Shown: positions 18,307 through 27,152, counted from the first letter of the stretch. The stretch is DNA of 64,000 nt from Streptomyces mirabilis (GCF_018310535.1 NZ_CP074102.1:1302001-1366000); one strand, 5' to 3'. The notes: generated by a model from the sequence alone, not told the origin. Numbers and translations: made by a program.

Positions 18307-18532
18307 GGCTCCTCCGTATCCGAGTCCGCCGGGTCCCCGGCGGGTGCTCCGTGCTGCGCAGAATCGTGCGGAGCCCGGCCGGTGCACGGCAACAGCTGTT
18401 CTCACCAGGTGATAACGCCCATGTCTCGGCGATCGCCTGCCGTTCTACGGTTTCCGGCGTGAGGCAAAAGCTCGCGCCCCGCGAGCGCCGCCTTCGCACC
18501 TGAACTGCACAGATCGCACCCAAGGAGGCTTG

Positions 18533-19738
18533 ATGACCGCCACGGCCGACGACGTCGTCGCGAACATCCCGGACGACCCCTACGACGACGCCAACCTCAC
18601 CGACCCGTATCCGCTCTACGCGCGTATGCGCGACGCGGGCCCCGCGGTGTGGCTGGAGAAATATCAGGTCCATGCCTTCACGCGCTTCCAGCAGTGCCGG
18701 GAGATCCTGGCCGACCACGAGACGTTCATCTCCGGCGCCGGAGTCGGGCCGCGCAACTACCACCATCAGCCCCCGTGGCGCCCGGCAGGCATCCTTGACT
18801 CGGACCCACCCATGCACACGCCCCTGCGCACGGCGATGGCCGGGGTGATCACCCCGCGCAACGTCCGTGCCCTGCGCACCGTGTTCCAGGAGTACGCCGA
18901 GCGGCTGGTCGACGAGATCCTCGACAGGGGGGAGTTCGACGCGGTCACCGAGATGGCTGAGCTCTTCCCCGTCGAGGTCTTCGGCAACGCGGTCGGTATC
19001 CCCCGGGAGGGACGCGCGGAGAACCTGCTCCCGCACGGCGCCATGAACTTCTCGGCCTTCGGACCGGAGGATGCCCGACACGACGAGTACTTCGCCCAGG
19101 GTGAGGGGACGGTCGAGTGGGTGATGAGCAACTGCGCCCGGGAACGCCTGTCCCCGGGCGGGCTCGGCGCGAAGATCTGGGAGTACGCCGACGAGGGAGT
19201 GATCACCTCTGACGAGGCGACCCGGCTGGTGCGTGCCCTGTTGTCTGCGGGCGTGGACACCACAGTGTTCGCCATAGGCAACACCATGAAGTGTCTGGTC
19301 GCCAGTCCCGCCGAGTGGGCGAACCTGCACAAGAACCCCTCACTGGCGCGGTTCGCCATCGACGAGGCGCTGCGCCATGAGTCCCCGTTCCAGTCGTTCT
19401 TCCGCACCACTGCGCGCGAGGTCGATTTCCACGGCGTCCACCTCCCCGAAGACACGAAGATCGCACTGTTCATGGGCGCGGCCAACCGCGATCCACGCCG
19501 ATTCGGCGACGCCGCCGACGAGTACCGCCTCGCCCGGGACGCCTCTGGGCACTTGGCCTTCGGCATGGGCATCCACCAGTGCGTGGGTCAGCCCATCTCC
19601 CGCCTGGAAATGGAGGTTCTCTTCACCGAGTTGGCACGCCGGGTCAGGGCAGTGGAGCCGGCCGGCGAGCCGGTGCCCTTCCTGCACAATTCGCTGCGCG
19701 GATGGAAACACCTGCCGGTGCGGGTCACCGCGGCCTGA
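18533..19738 (+). CDS. Cytochrome P450 (CYP199-like)
   Basis: The 401-residue P450 has the I-helix oxygen motif LLSAGVDTTVF, the ExxR motif in DEALRHESP, and the heme-binding loop FGMGIHQCVGQ with ligand C350. The DPPMHTPLR segment and ENLLPHGAMNFSAFGP resemble the CYP199 group, whose characterised members oxidise para-substituted benzoic and cinnamic acids. The ATG at 18533 follows AAGGAGG; the TTG three bases earlier is less likely. The divergent reductase is the probable electron donor and the IclR gene follows convergently. An aromatic acid substrate is inferred from subfamily and neighbours. Confidence 0.88.
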   Translation: MTATADDVVANIPDDPYDDANLTDPYPLYARMRDAGPAVWLEKYQVHAFTRFQQCREILADHETFISGAGVGPRNYHHQPPWRPAGILDSDPPMHTPLRTAMAGVITPRNVRALRTVFQEYAERLVDEILDRGEFDAVTEMAELFPVEVFGNAVGIPREGRAENLLPHGAMNFSAFGPEDARHDEYFAQGEGTVEWVMSNCARERLSPGGLGAKIWEYADEGVITSDEATRLVRALLSAGVDTTVFAIGNTMKCLVASPAEWANLHKNPSLARFAIDEALRHESPFQSFFRTTAREVDFHGVHLPEDTKIALFMGAANRDPRRFGDAADEYRLARDASGHLAFGMGIHQCVGQPISRLEMEVLFTELARRVRAVEPAGEPVPFLHNSLRGWKHLPVRVTAA

Positions 19739-19801
19739 GAGGAACCGGTCGGCACCTCGCAGGCGCGGACGGGTCGGGGCACGGCCCGGGCGGGGGACCG
19801 G

Positions 19802-20602
19802 TCACCGGATGGGGAGCGACGCCGCCCAGTGGTCCAGTTTCTCGGTCAGCCGGCTGCCGGCCGAACGCAGTTGGTTATGGGCATGTCGACGCCAAGCCGG
19901 GCCGCACCTGTTCTCAGGTCCCGCCACGGTCAGGGTGCACACCACTTCCCCGGCGGTCATCACCGGAACCGCCACCGCCACCGCGCCCTCGCTCAGTTCA
20001 CCTCGCGTGACCAGGAAGCCGTTCGTGCGGACGCTTTCCATCTCCATGGCGAGCCTGATGCGGTCGGGGGTACGGGCGGTGACGGTCCGCATCGGCTGCT
20101 CCAGGACGTTGTCGATCACCTCGCGCGGTGCGTGGGCCAGCAGCAGCCTCTGGCCCGCGCCCGCGTACAACGGCAGCAGCTGGTTGATGCGGAAAGCCAC
20201 ACGCGTCGGATGCGCTGACTGGGTCTGCCGCAGGCACATCGCCTGCGACCTGACCCGGACCGCCAGTACGGCCGTTTCGCCGGTCGAGTCCGTCAGCCCC
20301 TGCAGCAGCGAGTGACCCAGCTCCACCAGGCGAGTGTGAGTCAGGTGCTGGCCGGACAGCTCCAGCAAACGCCAGCCGAGGACGTACGTGCCCGCGCGCT
20401 CCTCCACCAGGTCCAGTTCGCGCAGCGTGCGGAGGTACCGGTACACCGTACTCACCGGGATCCCGGCGTCGGCGGCGATCTCCTCGACCCGAGCCTCCCC
20501 GGATTCGGCGACGCTGATCAGCACGTTCAGGCCGCGCATGAACGATACTCCCGCACCCGTAGATGCGGCACTGTCGACACCACGGCGGACAATTCCGGCC
20601 AA
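19802..20602 (-). CDS. IclR-family transcriptional regulator
   Basis: The protein (266 residues from TTG 20602, or 245 from ATG 20539) has an N-terminal IclR winged helix (FMRGLNVLISVAESG then PVSTVYRYLRTLRELDLV). A C-terminal effector domain follows with the usual SQHLTHTRLVELGH and later EGAVAVAVPV segments. IclR regulators often sense aromatic or small organic acids next to the genes they control. Here it closes the P450-reductase-lyase-transporter block and is its most likely regulator. Its stop is 63 bases from the convergent P450 stop. Confidence 0.88.
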   Translation of the reverse strand: MAGIVRRGVDSAASTGAGVSFMRGLNVLISVAESGEARVEEIAADAGIPVSTVYRYLRTLRELDLVEERAGTYVLGWRLLELSGQHLTHTRLVELGHSLLQGLTDSTGETAVLAVRVRSQAMCLRQTQSAHPTRVAFRINQLLPLYAGAGQRLLLAHAPREVIDNVLEQPMRTVTARTPDRIRLAMEMESVRTNGFLVTRGELSEGAVAVAVPVMTAGEVVCTLTVAGPENRCGPAWRRHAHNQLRSAGSRLTEKLDHWAASLPIR

Positions 20603-20701
20603 TGACTCCCCCTCGGGCCTGGGTTCGAGGCAGCGGGCACTTTACTGCCAGGGGGCGCCAGCGTAAACGGCCGCGTCCATGGACGCGATGGCGTCTATCG
20701 A

Positions 20702-20728
20702 CGGGAAAACCTCAGTGAGGTTTTCCCG
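20702..20728. promoter_or_regulatory. Perfect 13-bp inverted repeat (27 bp)
   Basis: CGGGAAAACCTCA at 20702-20714 and its exact complement at 20716-20728 are separated by one base. A one-base loop favours a protein-binding palindrome over a terminator. It lies 100 bases upstream of the IclR start, so it may be an operator, or a relic of a mobile element end. Confidence 0.55.
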
Positions 20729-20737
20729 GCGACTTCG

Positions 20738-20923
20738 TTGATCAGCCGGCGGCCGGCTCCGTTGTTCCTCGCCGAGCTGGGCCGGGTCGCCCTCGGCACG
20801 TACCTCACCTTCGATCCGCGCCCCGGCCGTACGGACGCCGAACGCAACCGCGTCTCCAACATCCGCCCGCCGCTGGGCCTGTCCTGCAAAGAAGCCGCCC
20901 GCAAGCTCACCGACCTGATGTAA
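20738..20923 (+). pseudogene. Unidentified coding-like remnant
   Basis: A frame with strong third-position GC encodes a plausible protein piece ([19 protein letters not shown], then [12 protein letters not shown]) ending in TAA at 20921-20923; coding-like sequence resumes in frame behind the stop. There is no clear ribosome site or complete domain. I do not recognise the family. The remaining sequence between the IclR gene and 21195 shows nothing further that I can support. Confidence 0.35.
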
Positions 20924-21195
20924 CGGGCCCGCGGCCTGCGCCTCACCGGCGTGGATCTCGAAGATGAGTCGGATCGGGGCGACGGGGGGCGGCTCCACGT
21001 CGAGACGGACATCGGATAGCACGGTGTCGCCGGGCCATGCCATGCGCGTACCGGCGGATGTACCTGTGCGGCGCCCGGCCTTGGCCGCTGCCGCCCCTGT
21101 CCGTTCCGGTTGGCGGCCCGCCACCGGAGCGGAAGCCCCGCCGCGCCGCGAGGAGCCCGCGCTTCTGCCAGGGCGGGTGCAGCCGGGGCCCTGGG

Positions 21196-21560
21196 TCAGT
21201 TCTCCGGAAATTCGAGCAGGTCCGCGAGACAGGCCAGGTACATGGCGAACGCGTGTTTGGGTTCACGAACCTGGCGCCCCCGCAGCTCTTCGAGCTTGGC
21301 CAGCCGGTACAGCAGCGTGTTGCGGTGGACGTGCAGTTGCCGCGCTGTCCGGAGCAGGGCTCCTGGGAACCGATCAAGCTGTTCACCGGCGACGGCGGCG
21401 GCGTTCCTGTGCCGCGCGATGGCGCACTGGGTGCAGGAAGAGGGCCTGGGCCAGCTCGTTGGGGGTCTTCTGCCGGTTGGCGCCCTCGACCAGGGCGGCC
21501 CGGCAGCAGACCCCCGCCTGGCGGCTCGCGGGCTGGGAGCCCGGGGCCGGCCGGATCCTC
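21196..21560 (-). pseudogene. PucR/CdaR-family regulator C-terminal remnant
   Basis: The minus strand carries the characteristic C-terminal HTH of PucR/CdaR regulators: RTARQLHVHRNTLLYRLAKL followed by a helical tail ending at 21196 (CLADLLEFPEN). Upstream, a related segment (NELAQALFLHP) sits in another frame about 100 bases away, showing at least one frameshift, and the N-terminal domains are missing. It is a decayed regulator with no intact start. Confidence 0.7.
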
Positions 21561-21685
21561 ACTCATCGGCCAGTCCTTCACCGACGCGGCGACGTACGCC
21601 CCGGTGACCTCCTCGCCGTCCCGGCGGCCGGGGCCAGGCTGGAAAGGAGCGCGGCCTGCGCCCTCCTATCTGCATACCTCTATGT

Positions 21686-22890
21686 GTGAGGAGGGGCAAG
21701 CGCCGGACCTACCGGCCCTGGATCCCCGAGCCGGGTCGGTGGCTGCAGTTCGACTGGGGAGAAGGGCCTCGCATCGACGGGCGCCGGACCTGGCTGTTCT
21801 GCGCGTGGCTGTCGTGGTCGCGCTTCCGAGTGGTCATCCCGGTCTGGGACTGCACCCCGGGCACGCTGGTCGCCTGCCTGGACACCGCATTGCGCCGGAT
21901 CGGCGGGGCGCCGACCTACGTACTGACCGACAACGCCAAGACGGTCACCGTCGAGCACATCGCCGGGATCCCGGTCCGGCATCCGCAGATGGTCGCCGCA
22001 GGCCGGCACTGCGGTTGCCAAGTGGTCAGCTGCAGCTGCGTCCCCTACGACCCCGAGTCCAAAGGCGGTGCGGAGGCCACGGTCCGTATCGCGAAGGCCG
22101 ACCTGGTGCCCACGGATGCGAACCTACTGCCCGCCTACGACACCGTCGCCGAGCTCGCGGACGCCTGCCTCACCTGGTGTGATGCGGTGAACTCGCGCCG
22201 CCACCTGGCGACCGGACAGATACCCGCCGACCGTCTCGACATCGAACGCACCACGCTGCACGTCCTCCCGCTGGACCCGCTGACACTTGCGCTGGGCGAG
22301 GAGCGGGTGGTCGGCTCGGACCGCACGATCAGCTTCAACGCGGTGCGCTACTCGACCCCGCCGGGCTGTACCGGCGCCCGGGTCTGGTGCCGGGTGGTCG
22401 GCGAGGAAGACTGTCCATCACCGCTCGCACCAACTCCGGCGATCTGTCGGAAATTTGGCGCCACCAGCTGCCGGTCCCAGGGGTTCCGCAGATCATCGAT
22501 GCGCACTACCCCGACCACCCCGACGGCCGCGGCGTCCACCAACCGAGACTGCAGCCGCGCTCGGAAGCGGAGATCGCGTTCGTGGGCATCGGCTCGGGAG
22601 CAGGCCGCCGGCTCAAGGAGGCCGGACCCGCCGGCGCGGTCCGTATCCGCGCCAAGATGGCCCGTGCCGTCGAGCTCGCCACGGTCATGGGCTCCGACAG
22701 CGTCGATCAGGCTCTGGGGCTGGCCGCGACCGCCGGACGCTTCGCCGACGGCGACCTGCTCTCCATCCTGGAGCATCTCGCGGCGAACAGACCCGCCGGC
22801 GAGTTCGTACGCGCGGACGAGACGCACTCCGTCCAGAGCGGCACGATCGGCTGGCAGGCCCTGGGCCGACAGGCGGCGGCCCCAGGGCAG
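21686..22890 (+). pseudogene. IS21-family transposase (IstA), truncated and frameshifted
   Basis: The frame encodes the rve/DDE core of an IS21 transposase. The catalytic acidic residues are in LQFDWGEG, VLTDNAKTV and PESKGGAEATV. The N-terminal helix-turn-helix of about 130 residues is missing. The frame is lost near 22408, where an apparent 2-base insertion shifts GEE into a wrong frame. The correct protein continues in the other frame (LSITARTNSG, later RADETHSVQSG) to about 22890. It cannot make an active transposase. The partner istB survives only as a fragment 360 bases further on. Confidence 0.88.
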
Positions 22891-22911
22891 TTGAAGACCG
22901 GCCGATCGGGA

Positions 22912-23202
22912 TCAGTCACCGATGAACCACAGATACAGGTGCAGCCCGCGCTCGACGACCTGGCACAACTCGCGGGCCTGCGCGACCCAGTCACCACCAC
23001 AGGCCGCGGGAAGCCGGTCGAGTTCCGCCAGCAGCAGCGGCATCTGCCGCTGGTTGAACACCGCATCCCCATACGGAGTCAGAGCCCAGAGCATCGGGAA
23101 GTCCGCCGGGTCCAGGTCCGCGAAGTCAGCAGTCCACTCCACACCGGCCTTGGCGCGAGCCACGAAGTCTCCACTGTCACCACGCACCGCCATATTGATC
23201 AC
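22912..23202 (-). CDS. Small conserved hypothetical protein
   Basis: This intact 96-residue frame has even actinobacterial codon use. Its features are DFADLDPADFPMLW, GDAVFNQRQMPLLLAELDRL and a C-terminus VVERGLHLYLWF. It looks like a stand-alone cytoplasmic protein found in many Streptomyces, but I know no function. The start may be GTG 23202 or ATG 23193. It lies antisense between the two halves of a decayed IS21 element, so it arrived by insertion or rearrangement, or was exposed by a deletion that joined the two IS pieces around it. Confidence 0.65.
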   Translation of the reverse strand: MINMAVRGDSGDFVARAKAGVEWTADFADLDPADFPMLWALTPYGDAVFNQRQMPLLLAELDRLPAACGGDWVAQARELCQVVERGLHLYLWFIGD

Positions 23203-23251
23203 CCGCCGAGCCTATCGGCGCCCACCCCGACCAGCGAAGGAATATGCGACC

Positions 23252-23370
23252 GTGATGTTTCCCCAGGCCACGGCCCTGCCCGAGGAGCTGGACAGACTGA
23301 TGCGCCGGATGCGCCTGCCCTATATGCGCAAAGCCGCCCCCGACGTGCTGGCCACCGCCCGCGCGCAGCG
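23252..23370 (+). mobile_element. IstB (IS21 ATPase) N-terminal fragment
   Basis: From the ATG at 23255 the frame gives the opening of an IS21 IstB helper ATPase (EELDRLMRRMRLPYMRKAAP followed by DVLATARAQR). It then loses similarity at about 23370, before the Walker A region. It has a weak GAAGGAA ribosome site. It is a remnant of the same IS21 element as the transposase upstream. Confidence 0.75.
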
Positions 23371-23443
23371 GATTCCGTCCGCTGGCGAGAAGGTGACGCT
23401 CCGACACCTCACGAGGAACTTTCCGCAGATCAGGGCATGCTTC

Positions 23444-23491
23444 TGGTGCGGTGGGCGGGACTCGAACCCACGGCCGACGAATTACGAGTCC
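23444..23491 (-). other. 3' half of a tRNA gene (tRNA-Thr CGT-like), probable att scar
   Basis: On the minus strand this reads as the 3' half of a tRNA. It has an anticodon-loop sequence CTCGTAA, a 3' anticodon strand, the T arm GTGGGTTCGAGTCCCGC, the acceptor strand CCACCGC, then A-CCA. No matching 5' half (D arm or acceptor strand GCGGTGG) lies upstream. Integrative elements commonly insert into tRNA 3' ends and carry such copies, so this is best read as an attachment-site relic. Confidence 0.6.
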
Positions 23492-23696
23492 TGGTGGGGG
23501 TGTGGGGGTGGTTCAGGACGATGCTTCCTTGGCGCCGCAGGCCCCAATCGAAGCTCCTCCTCCACCACCATTGTCTGAGCCTTTGACGGTGTCGGCTCGT
23601 CACAGGTTCCGTGCGTACGTTCCGCCCTCGTCAGACTCCCGTCGACGTTGGCGCCATGCCCTGAGTGCCCACATCACAAGCGCGGCACCTAACACC

Positions 23697-23935
23697 AGAA
23701 CCCCAACACTGGGGGCTCGGCTTCGACATCCGTGACTCCAAGTCTCCGCACTGGACGGGGAGTTCGTCCTCGCCGCGGACGTTCGGGCACTTCGGGCAGT
23801 CGGGGACGTTCCTGTGGATCGGTCCGGAGGCGGGGGTGGCGGGCGCGGCCCTCACGGACCGGGCGTTCAGGCCGTGGACGGTCGAGGCGTGGACGCCCGT
23901 TCACGGATTCGGTGCTGGCGGAGGTGCGAGGCTGA
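23697..23935 (+). pseudogene. Serine hydrolase (beta-lactamase fold) C-terminal remnant
   Basis: An open frame without a start encodes WGLGFDIRDSKSPHWTGS and TFGHFGQSGTFLWIGPEAG, matching the C-terminal catalytic HxG region of serine hydrolases of the PF00144 family. The end of the gene (DSVLAEVRG and stop at 23935) is in another frame, so a frameshift lies near 23890. The nucleophile half is missing. It resembles the family of the intact hydrolase at 4635 but is a distinct sequence. Confidence 0.65.
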
Positions 23936-24218
23936 CGACGCCCTTGGCCAGCTCGTCCGGCGCCTTGGCCAGGCACTCGAACCACACCGTCTTCCCGCTT
24001 CCGTCCGGGCGCGGCGTCACGCCCCACCGATCGGTCACAGCCTCCACGACTCCGTCAGCGCCAGTTCGGCCGCGTCGGCCACCTCGAGGAGACCCGCTCC
24101 GGTGAGGTAGAGCCGCAGAATGCGGCGCAGGTGCCGGGCCGAGTGCTCGCCCAATGCAAACTCGGCACGATAGTCCGTATCGAAGTCCGTCGCCTGCGGA
24201 CCAGTTGCCTGATTCACA
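23901..24218 (-). pseudogene. HATPase_c_2 anti-sigma-type ATP-binding protein with internal deletion
   Basis: From GTG 24218 the frame encodes FDTDYRAEFALGEHSARHL and a helix ending ADAAELALTE, the N-terminal part of a Streptomyces RsbW-like ATP-binding protein. After about 24050 the expected N box is missing. Sequence continues, in a shifted frame, with the C-terminal G2-like part (VVEAVTDRWGVTP, GKTVWFECLAK) to the stop at 23901. The ATP site is therefore deleted. The intact gene would be roughly 140-150 residues. Confidence 0.65.
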
Positions 24219-24632
24219 CCACCAGCCTGCAACGCCTTGAATGCGCTCGGCCACGCAACGAAACGAACGCCGCGAGGCGTTGCCGACTGCTGGCGCGTCT
24301 GGAGATCGCTGGGGGTCCAGGTCGTTCCGGGTGCTGTTTGTGCGCGGCCAGGGGTCGGGGAGGCGGGGCGGATCCGTAGCGGCCGGGCCCGCAACCTGGC
24401 CGCGCGCGGGGTCGGCCCCGAAGCCGACACAAAGCGTAAATAATCTTCCCAGGAAAAACAAAGGAATCACCCGCTCTGGAACGCATCTCGACTCACATGA
24501 GCTAAAAGCGGACTATAGGCGGGCTCTTGGCGATCAATTAGTGATGGACCGCGCACATACCGACCTCCAGAATGCACAGCGGCGCGGACCCACCGGGGGA
24601 CCGCCTGAGCCCCGGGAAGGATCTCGACCTCC
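24219..24632. other. Gene-free stretch upstream of the secreted SGNH-like gene
   Basis: The 414 bases include an A-rich section around 24440-24530 that is lower in GC than its surroundings and could hold the promoter of the following gene; TATAGG at 24514-24519 is a possible -10. I see no convincing gene, tRNA or repeat. Confidence 0.4.
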
Positions 24633-26747
24633 ATGTCCGTCTTTCGCTTACCCATGCCTGCCTCCAGACGTCCCGCGTCAAGGCCGATCGCCGCCGTCAT
24701 TGTCGTAGCCGCGGCCCTGGCTGCCGGGTCACTGACGACCACGGCGCCGGCCCACGCGGCGTCTGGCGACTCGGCTCAACCACCCCGTGCGACATCGCAC
24801 AGCACTCGTTCCCAGTCCGCCGCCCAACTGACCTGTGCGATCAACGACACCACCGGCTGCCTGAACAACACCGCCACCAGCACCTTCACCACCACGACCA
24901 GCCCTGCCGACGCCGACGGTTCCGGCAACAGCTTCAACGCCGCCGACCTGACGAGCACAGCGGGCTGGCAGAGCGGCAAGACCGTGACCGTCGACGGCGC
25001 CACCATTACGCTGCCGAGGTTCGGCACCGGCACCTACGACAACATGCTGGCCTCCGGCCAGACCGTCACCGTGCCCAGCAGCGGCGCGGTCAACACCGGC
25101 GACGCCGTGGTCTTCCTCGCCTTCGCCACCGGGGCCGCAGCCAAGAGCGTCACCGGCACCATCACCTACGCCAAGAACAACTGCCTGAACTCCAACGGCG
25201 ACCCCGCCGACCAGGACTATCGTCTGGACACCGTGCCGGACTGGCTCTCCGGCCCGTCCTCCGCGGCCTCGATCACCCTGGTCCACGAGAACCACAGCGA
25301 CAACACCCAGACCAGCCCGAGCTCCGGCCCGAAGATCTACGCCATCAGCGTCCCGCTGGCCTGCCCCGGCTCGGTCATCAGCAGCGTCTCCCTGCCCCTG
25401 TTCACCAACGGCGTCCAGGCGGGCCAGCCCACCCCGCACATCCTCGGGCTGGGCATACGGCCGATGACCGTCACCGGCAGCGGATCCAGCGCCCAGCACT
25501 GGGTCGGCACCTGGGCCTCGGTCCAGGACACCGACAAGGTGCAGTTGTCCAACGACAGCACAGCCACCGTCAACGACCAGACCCTACGCATCCCGGCCCA
25601 CGTCAGCATCGGCACCGACAGCGGAAACGGGGCGCGCATCCACCTGTCCAACGCGATGGGTGCCACCCCGGTGACCTTTGACGCGGCCTCCGTTGCCCTG
25701 CAGGACACCACCGCAGGCGGCGCCACAGCAGCCGCGGCACCCACAACGCTGACCTTCGACGGTTCCGCCTCCGTCACCATTCCCGCAGGTGGCGACGCCA
25801 CGAGCGACCCAGTCACCCTGACCGTCCAACAGCAAGCAACCGTACTGGTCAGCTTGCAGGTGCACGGCTCGGTGTCCGCCATGCCCGGCCACTCTGTGGC
25901 CCGGACTCCCGTCTGGGTCAGTGACCCCGCCAACCGCACCGGTGACACTGCCGCCGCCCACTACATGCAGACCACCTACACCGGTCTGCCGTACCTCTCA
26001 GGCATCGACGTCACCACCTCCACCTCAAACCCCACCGGCTCACTGGTCCTCTACGGAGACCAGAGCGTCAACGGGGACACCGCAAGCGAAGACGGCCGGC
26101 ATCACTTGAGCGATGCGATCACCAACGCCCTGGTCGACGATCCCCACGGGAACACCTCCGTGGACTACGGCGTGCTCAACGCGGGCACCAACAGCAATAG
26201 CCTGCTGCCGCAGATCACCAACAGCACCAATCTGCTCAACGCGCTCAACCCCCTGGACCGCAACGTGTTGGTCCAAGGCAACGTTCGCACCGTCCTCGTC
26301 TCCACCGGCGCCGCCGACCTGCTCAACTGCACCAGCAACGCCGACACCTGCGCCACCGACGTGGAGAACGGACTGGCCTCCCTCAAGACCCAGCTGAGCT
26401 CGTACTCCACCGACGACAGCCAGATCTACATCAACCAGCAGCCGATCACCCAGAACTCCAACATCACCGTCTATCTCGCCACCATCCCGCCGTTCACCGC
26501 CGCCCACCCCGGCACCGCGACCCAGGAGGCCGCCCGCAAGCAGGTCAACAACTACCTGCTCGACAATTACCCCGGCCAGCTCGTCGACTTCGCCGCAGCG
26601 GTCTCCACCGACGGCACCGGCACATCTTCGACCGTCAAGGCCGCCGACCTCTCGGACGGCAACCCTTCCGACGCGTACTACGCCGACCTCGCCGGCCGAT
26701 ACATCAACGACGTCGACTCCGGCGCACTCGTCTACCCGCCCAGCTGA
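24633..26747 (+). CDS. Large secreted protein with degenerate SGNH/GDSL-hydrolase-like domain
   Basis: The 704-residue protein starts with a signal peptide (SRRPASRPIAAVIVVAAALA, cleavage near AHA-AS, residues 40-45). Residues about 65-280 form an unfamiliar Ser/Thr-rich domain with Cys pairs (TCAINDTTGC). From HWVGTWASVQD (about 288) onward it follows the SGNH hydrolase layout: a beta-sandwich part (ARIHLSNAMG, SVTIPAGGDATSDPVTL) and then the hydrolase-like part. The nucleophile block is GDQSVNG (475-481) instead of GDSxTxG, the GxND block is GAAD (559-562), and the C-terminal DxxH block reads DGNP (675-678). All three catalytic residues are thus replaced. It may be a binding or structural protein. 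The ribosome site is weak and the gene is monocistronic with a terminator. Confidence 0.72.
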   Translation: MSVFRLPMPASRRPASRPIAAVIVVAAALAAGSLTTTAPAHAASGDSAQPPRATSHSTRSQSAAQLTCAINDTTGCLNNTATSTFTTTTSPADADGSGNSFNAADLTSTAGWQSGKTVTVDGATITLPRFGTGTYDNMLASGQTVTVPSSGAVNTGDAVVFLAFATGAAAKSVTGTITYAKNNCLNSNGDPADQDYRLDTVPDWLSGPSSAASITLVHENHSDNTQTSPSSGPKIYAISVPLACPGSVISSVSLPLFTNGVQAGQPTPHILGLGIRPMTVTGSGSSAQHWVGTWASVQDTDKVQLSNDSTATVNDQTLRIPAHVSIGTDSGNGARIHLSNAMGATPVTFDAASVALQDTTAGGATAAAAPTTLTFDGSASVTIPAGGDATSDPVTLTVQQQATVLVSLQVHGSVSAMPGHSVARTPVWVSDPANRTGDTAAAHYMQTTYTGLPYLSGIDVTTSTSNPTGSLVLYGDQSVNGDTASEDGRHHLSDAITNALVDDPHGNTSVDYGVLNAGTNSNSLLPQITNSTNLLNALNPLDRNVLVQGNVRTVLVSTGAADLLNCTSNADTCATDVENGLASLKTQLSSYSTDDSQIYINQQPITQNSNITVYLATIPPFTAAHPGTATQEAARKQVNNYLLDNYPGQLVDFAAAVSTDGTGTSSTVKAADLSDGNPSDAYYADLAGRYINDVDSGALVYPPS

Positions 26748-26761
26748 CCCCACTACCGGAC

Positions 26762-26800
26762 CCAGGCCCCGCCGCTCCCACCAGGTGCGGCGGCGCCTGG
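26762..26800 (+). terminator. Hairpin terminator after the SGNH-like gene
   Basis: Arms CCAGGCCCCGCCGC (26762-26775) and GCGGCGGCGCCTGG (26787-26800) pair with one mismatch around an 11-base loop, 14 bases after the stop codon. Confidence 0.7.
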
Positions 26801-26812
26801 CCCGTTCGTGGC

Positions 26813-26958
26813 GACCGACGCCAGTGTCCGCTGTTCTCCGTGAACACCAGGTGGCCGTCCTCACGGAAGATCGTGCCGCCCAGCACCGTGGTGAGTTGCC
26901 TGCGCGTCACGATCGTCTTCCTATCGGTTCCGCCTTCCAGGCGGATCGGGATCAGCAA
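26813..26958 (-). pseudogene. Short remnant of a secreted or polymorphic-toxin-like protein
   Basis: The minus frame reads RRQLTTVLGGTIFREDGHLV followed by FTENSGHW before losing sense. The GxxFRxDGHLVFxENSGH pattern is, from memory, like C-terminal domains of polymorphic toxins or their relatives. Only about 45 residues remain and the start is uncertain. Confidence 0.3.
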
Positions 26959-26990
26959 GATTGATCACGACATCACACAGGCCCCAGGAG

Positions 26991-27152
26991 CTGGCTCTGA
27001 GCAGTCGCCGCGAGAGGCGTCGCCGTGAGTAGGCGCGGCCTCGATCGCGGACGCCGACGGAGCACCTGAGGCCGCTGGGGAGAATCTAGGCAGAGTCAGT
27101 CGCGCCCAGATCCCGGCGGCCTCATGCGATCGCGGGCGTTGACCTGCGAGAG
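26991..27152. repeat. Diverged 160-bp dispersed repeat, copy B
   Basis: This is the ungapped partner of 2926-3087 (same orientation, about 77% identical by hand count). At its right edge it runs into the tyrosine recombinase fragment, whose reading frame on the minus strand continues into the repeat. That supports an origin at the 3' end of an integrase gene or just behind it. Confidence 0.7.

Noticed and set aside
23177..23586. Plus-strand frames containing GGRDSNPRPT-like text
   Set aside because: This wording is a known translation artefact of antisense tRNA sequence and marks the tRNA half, not a protein.
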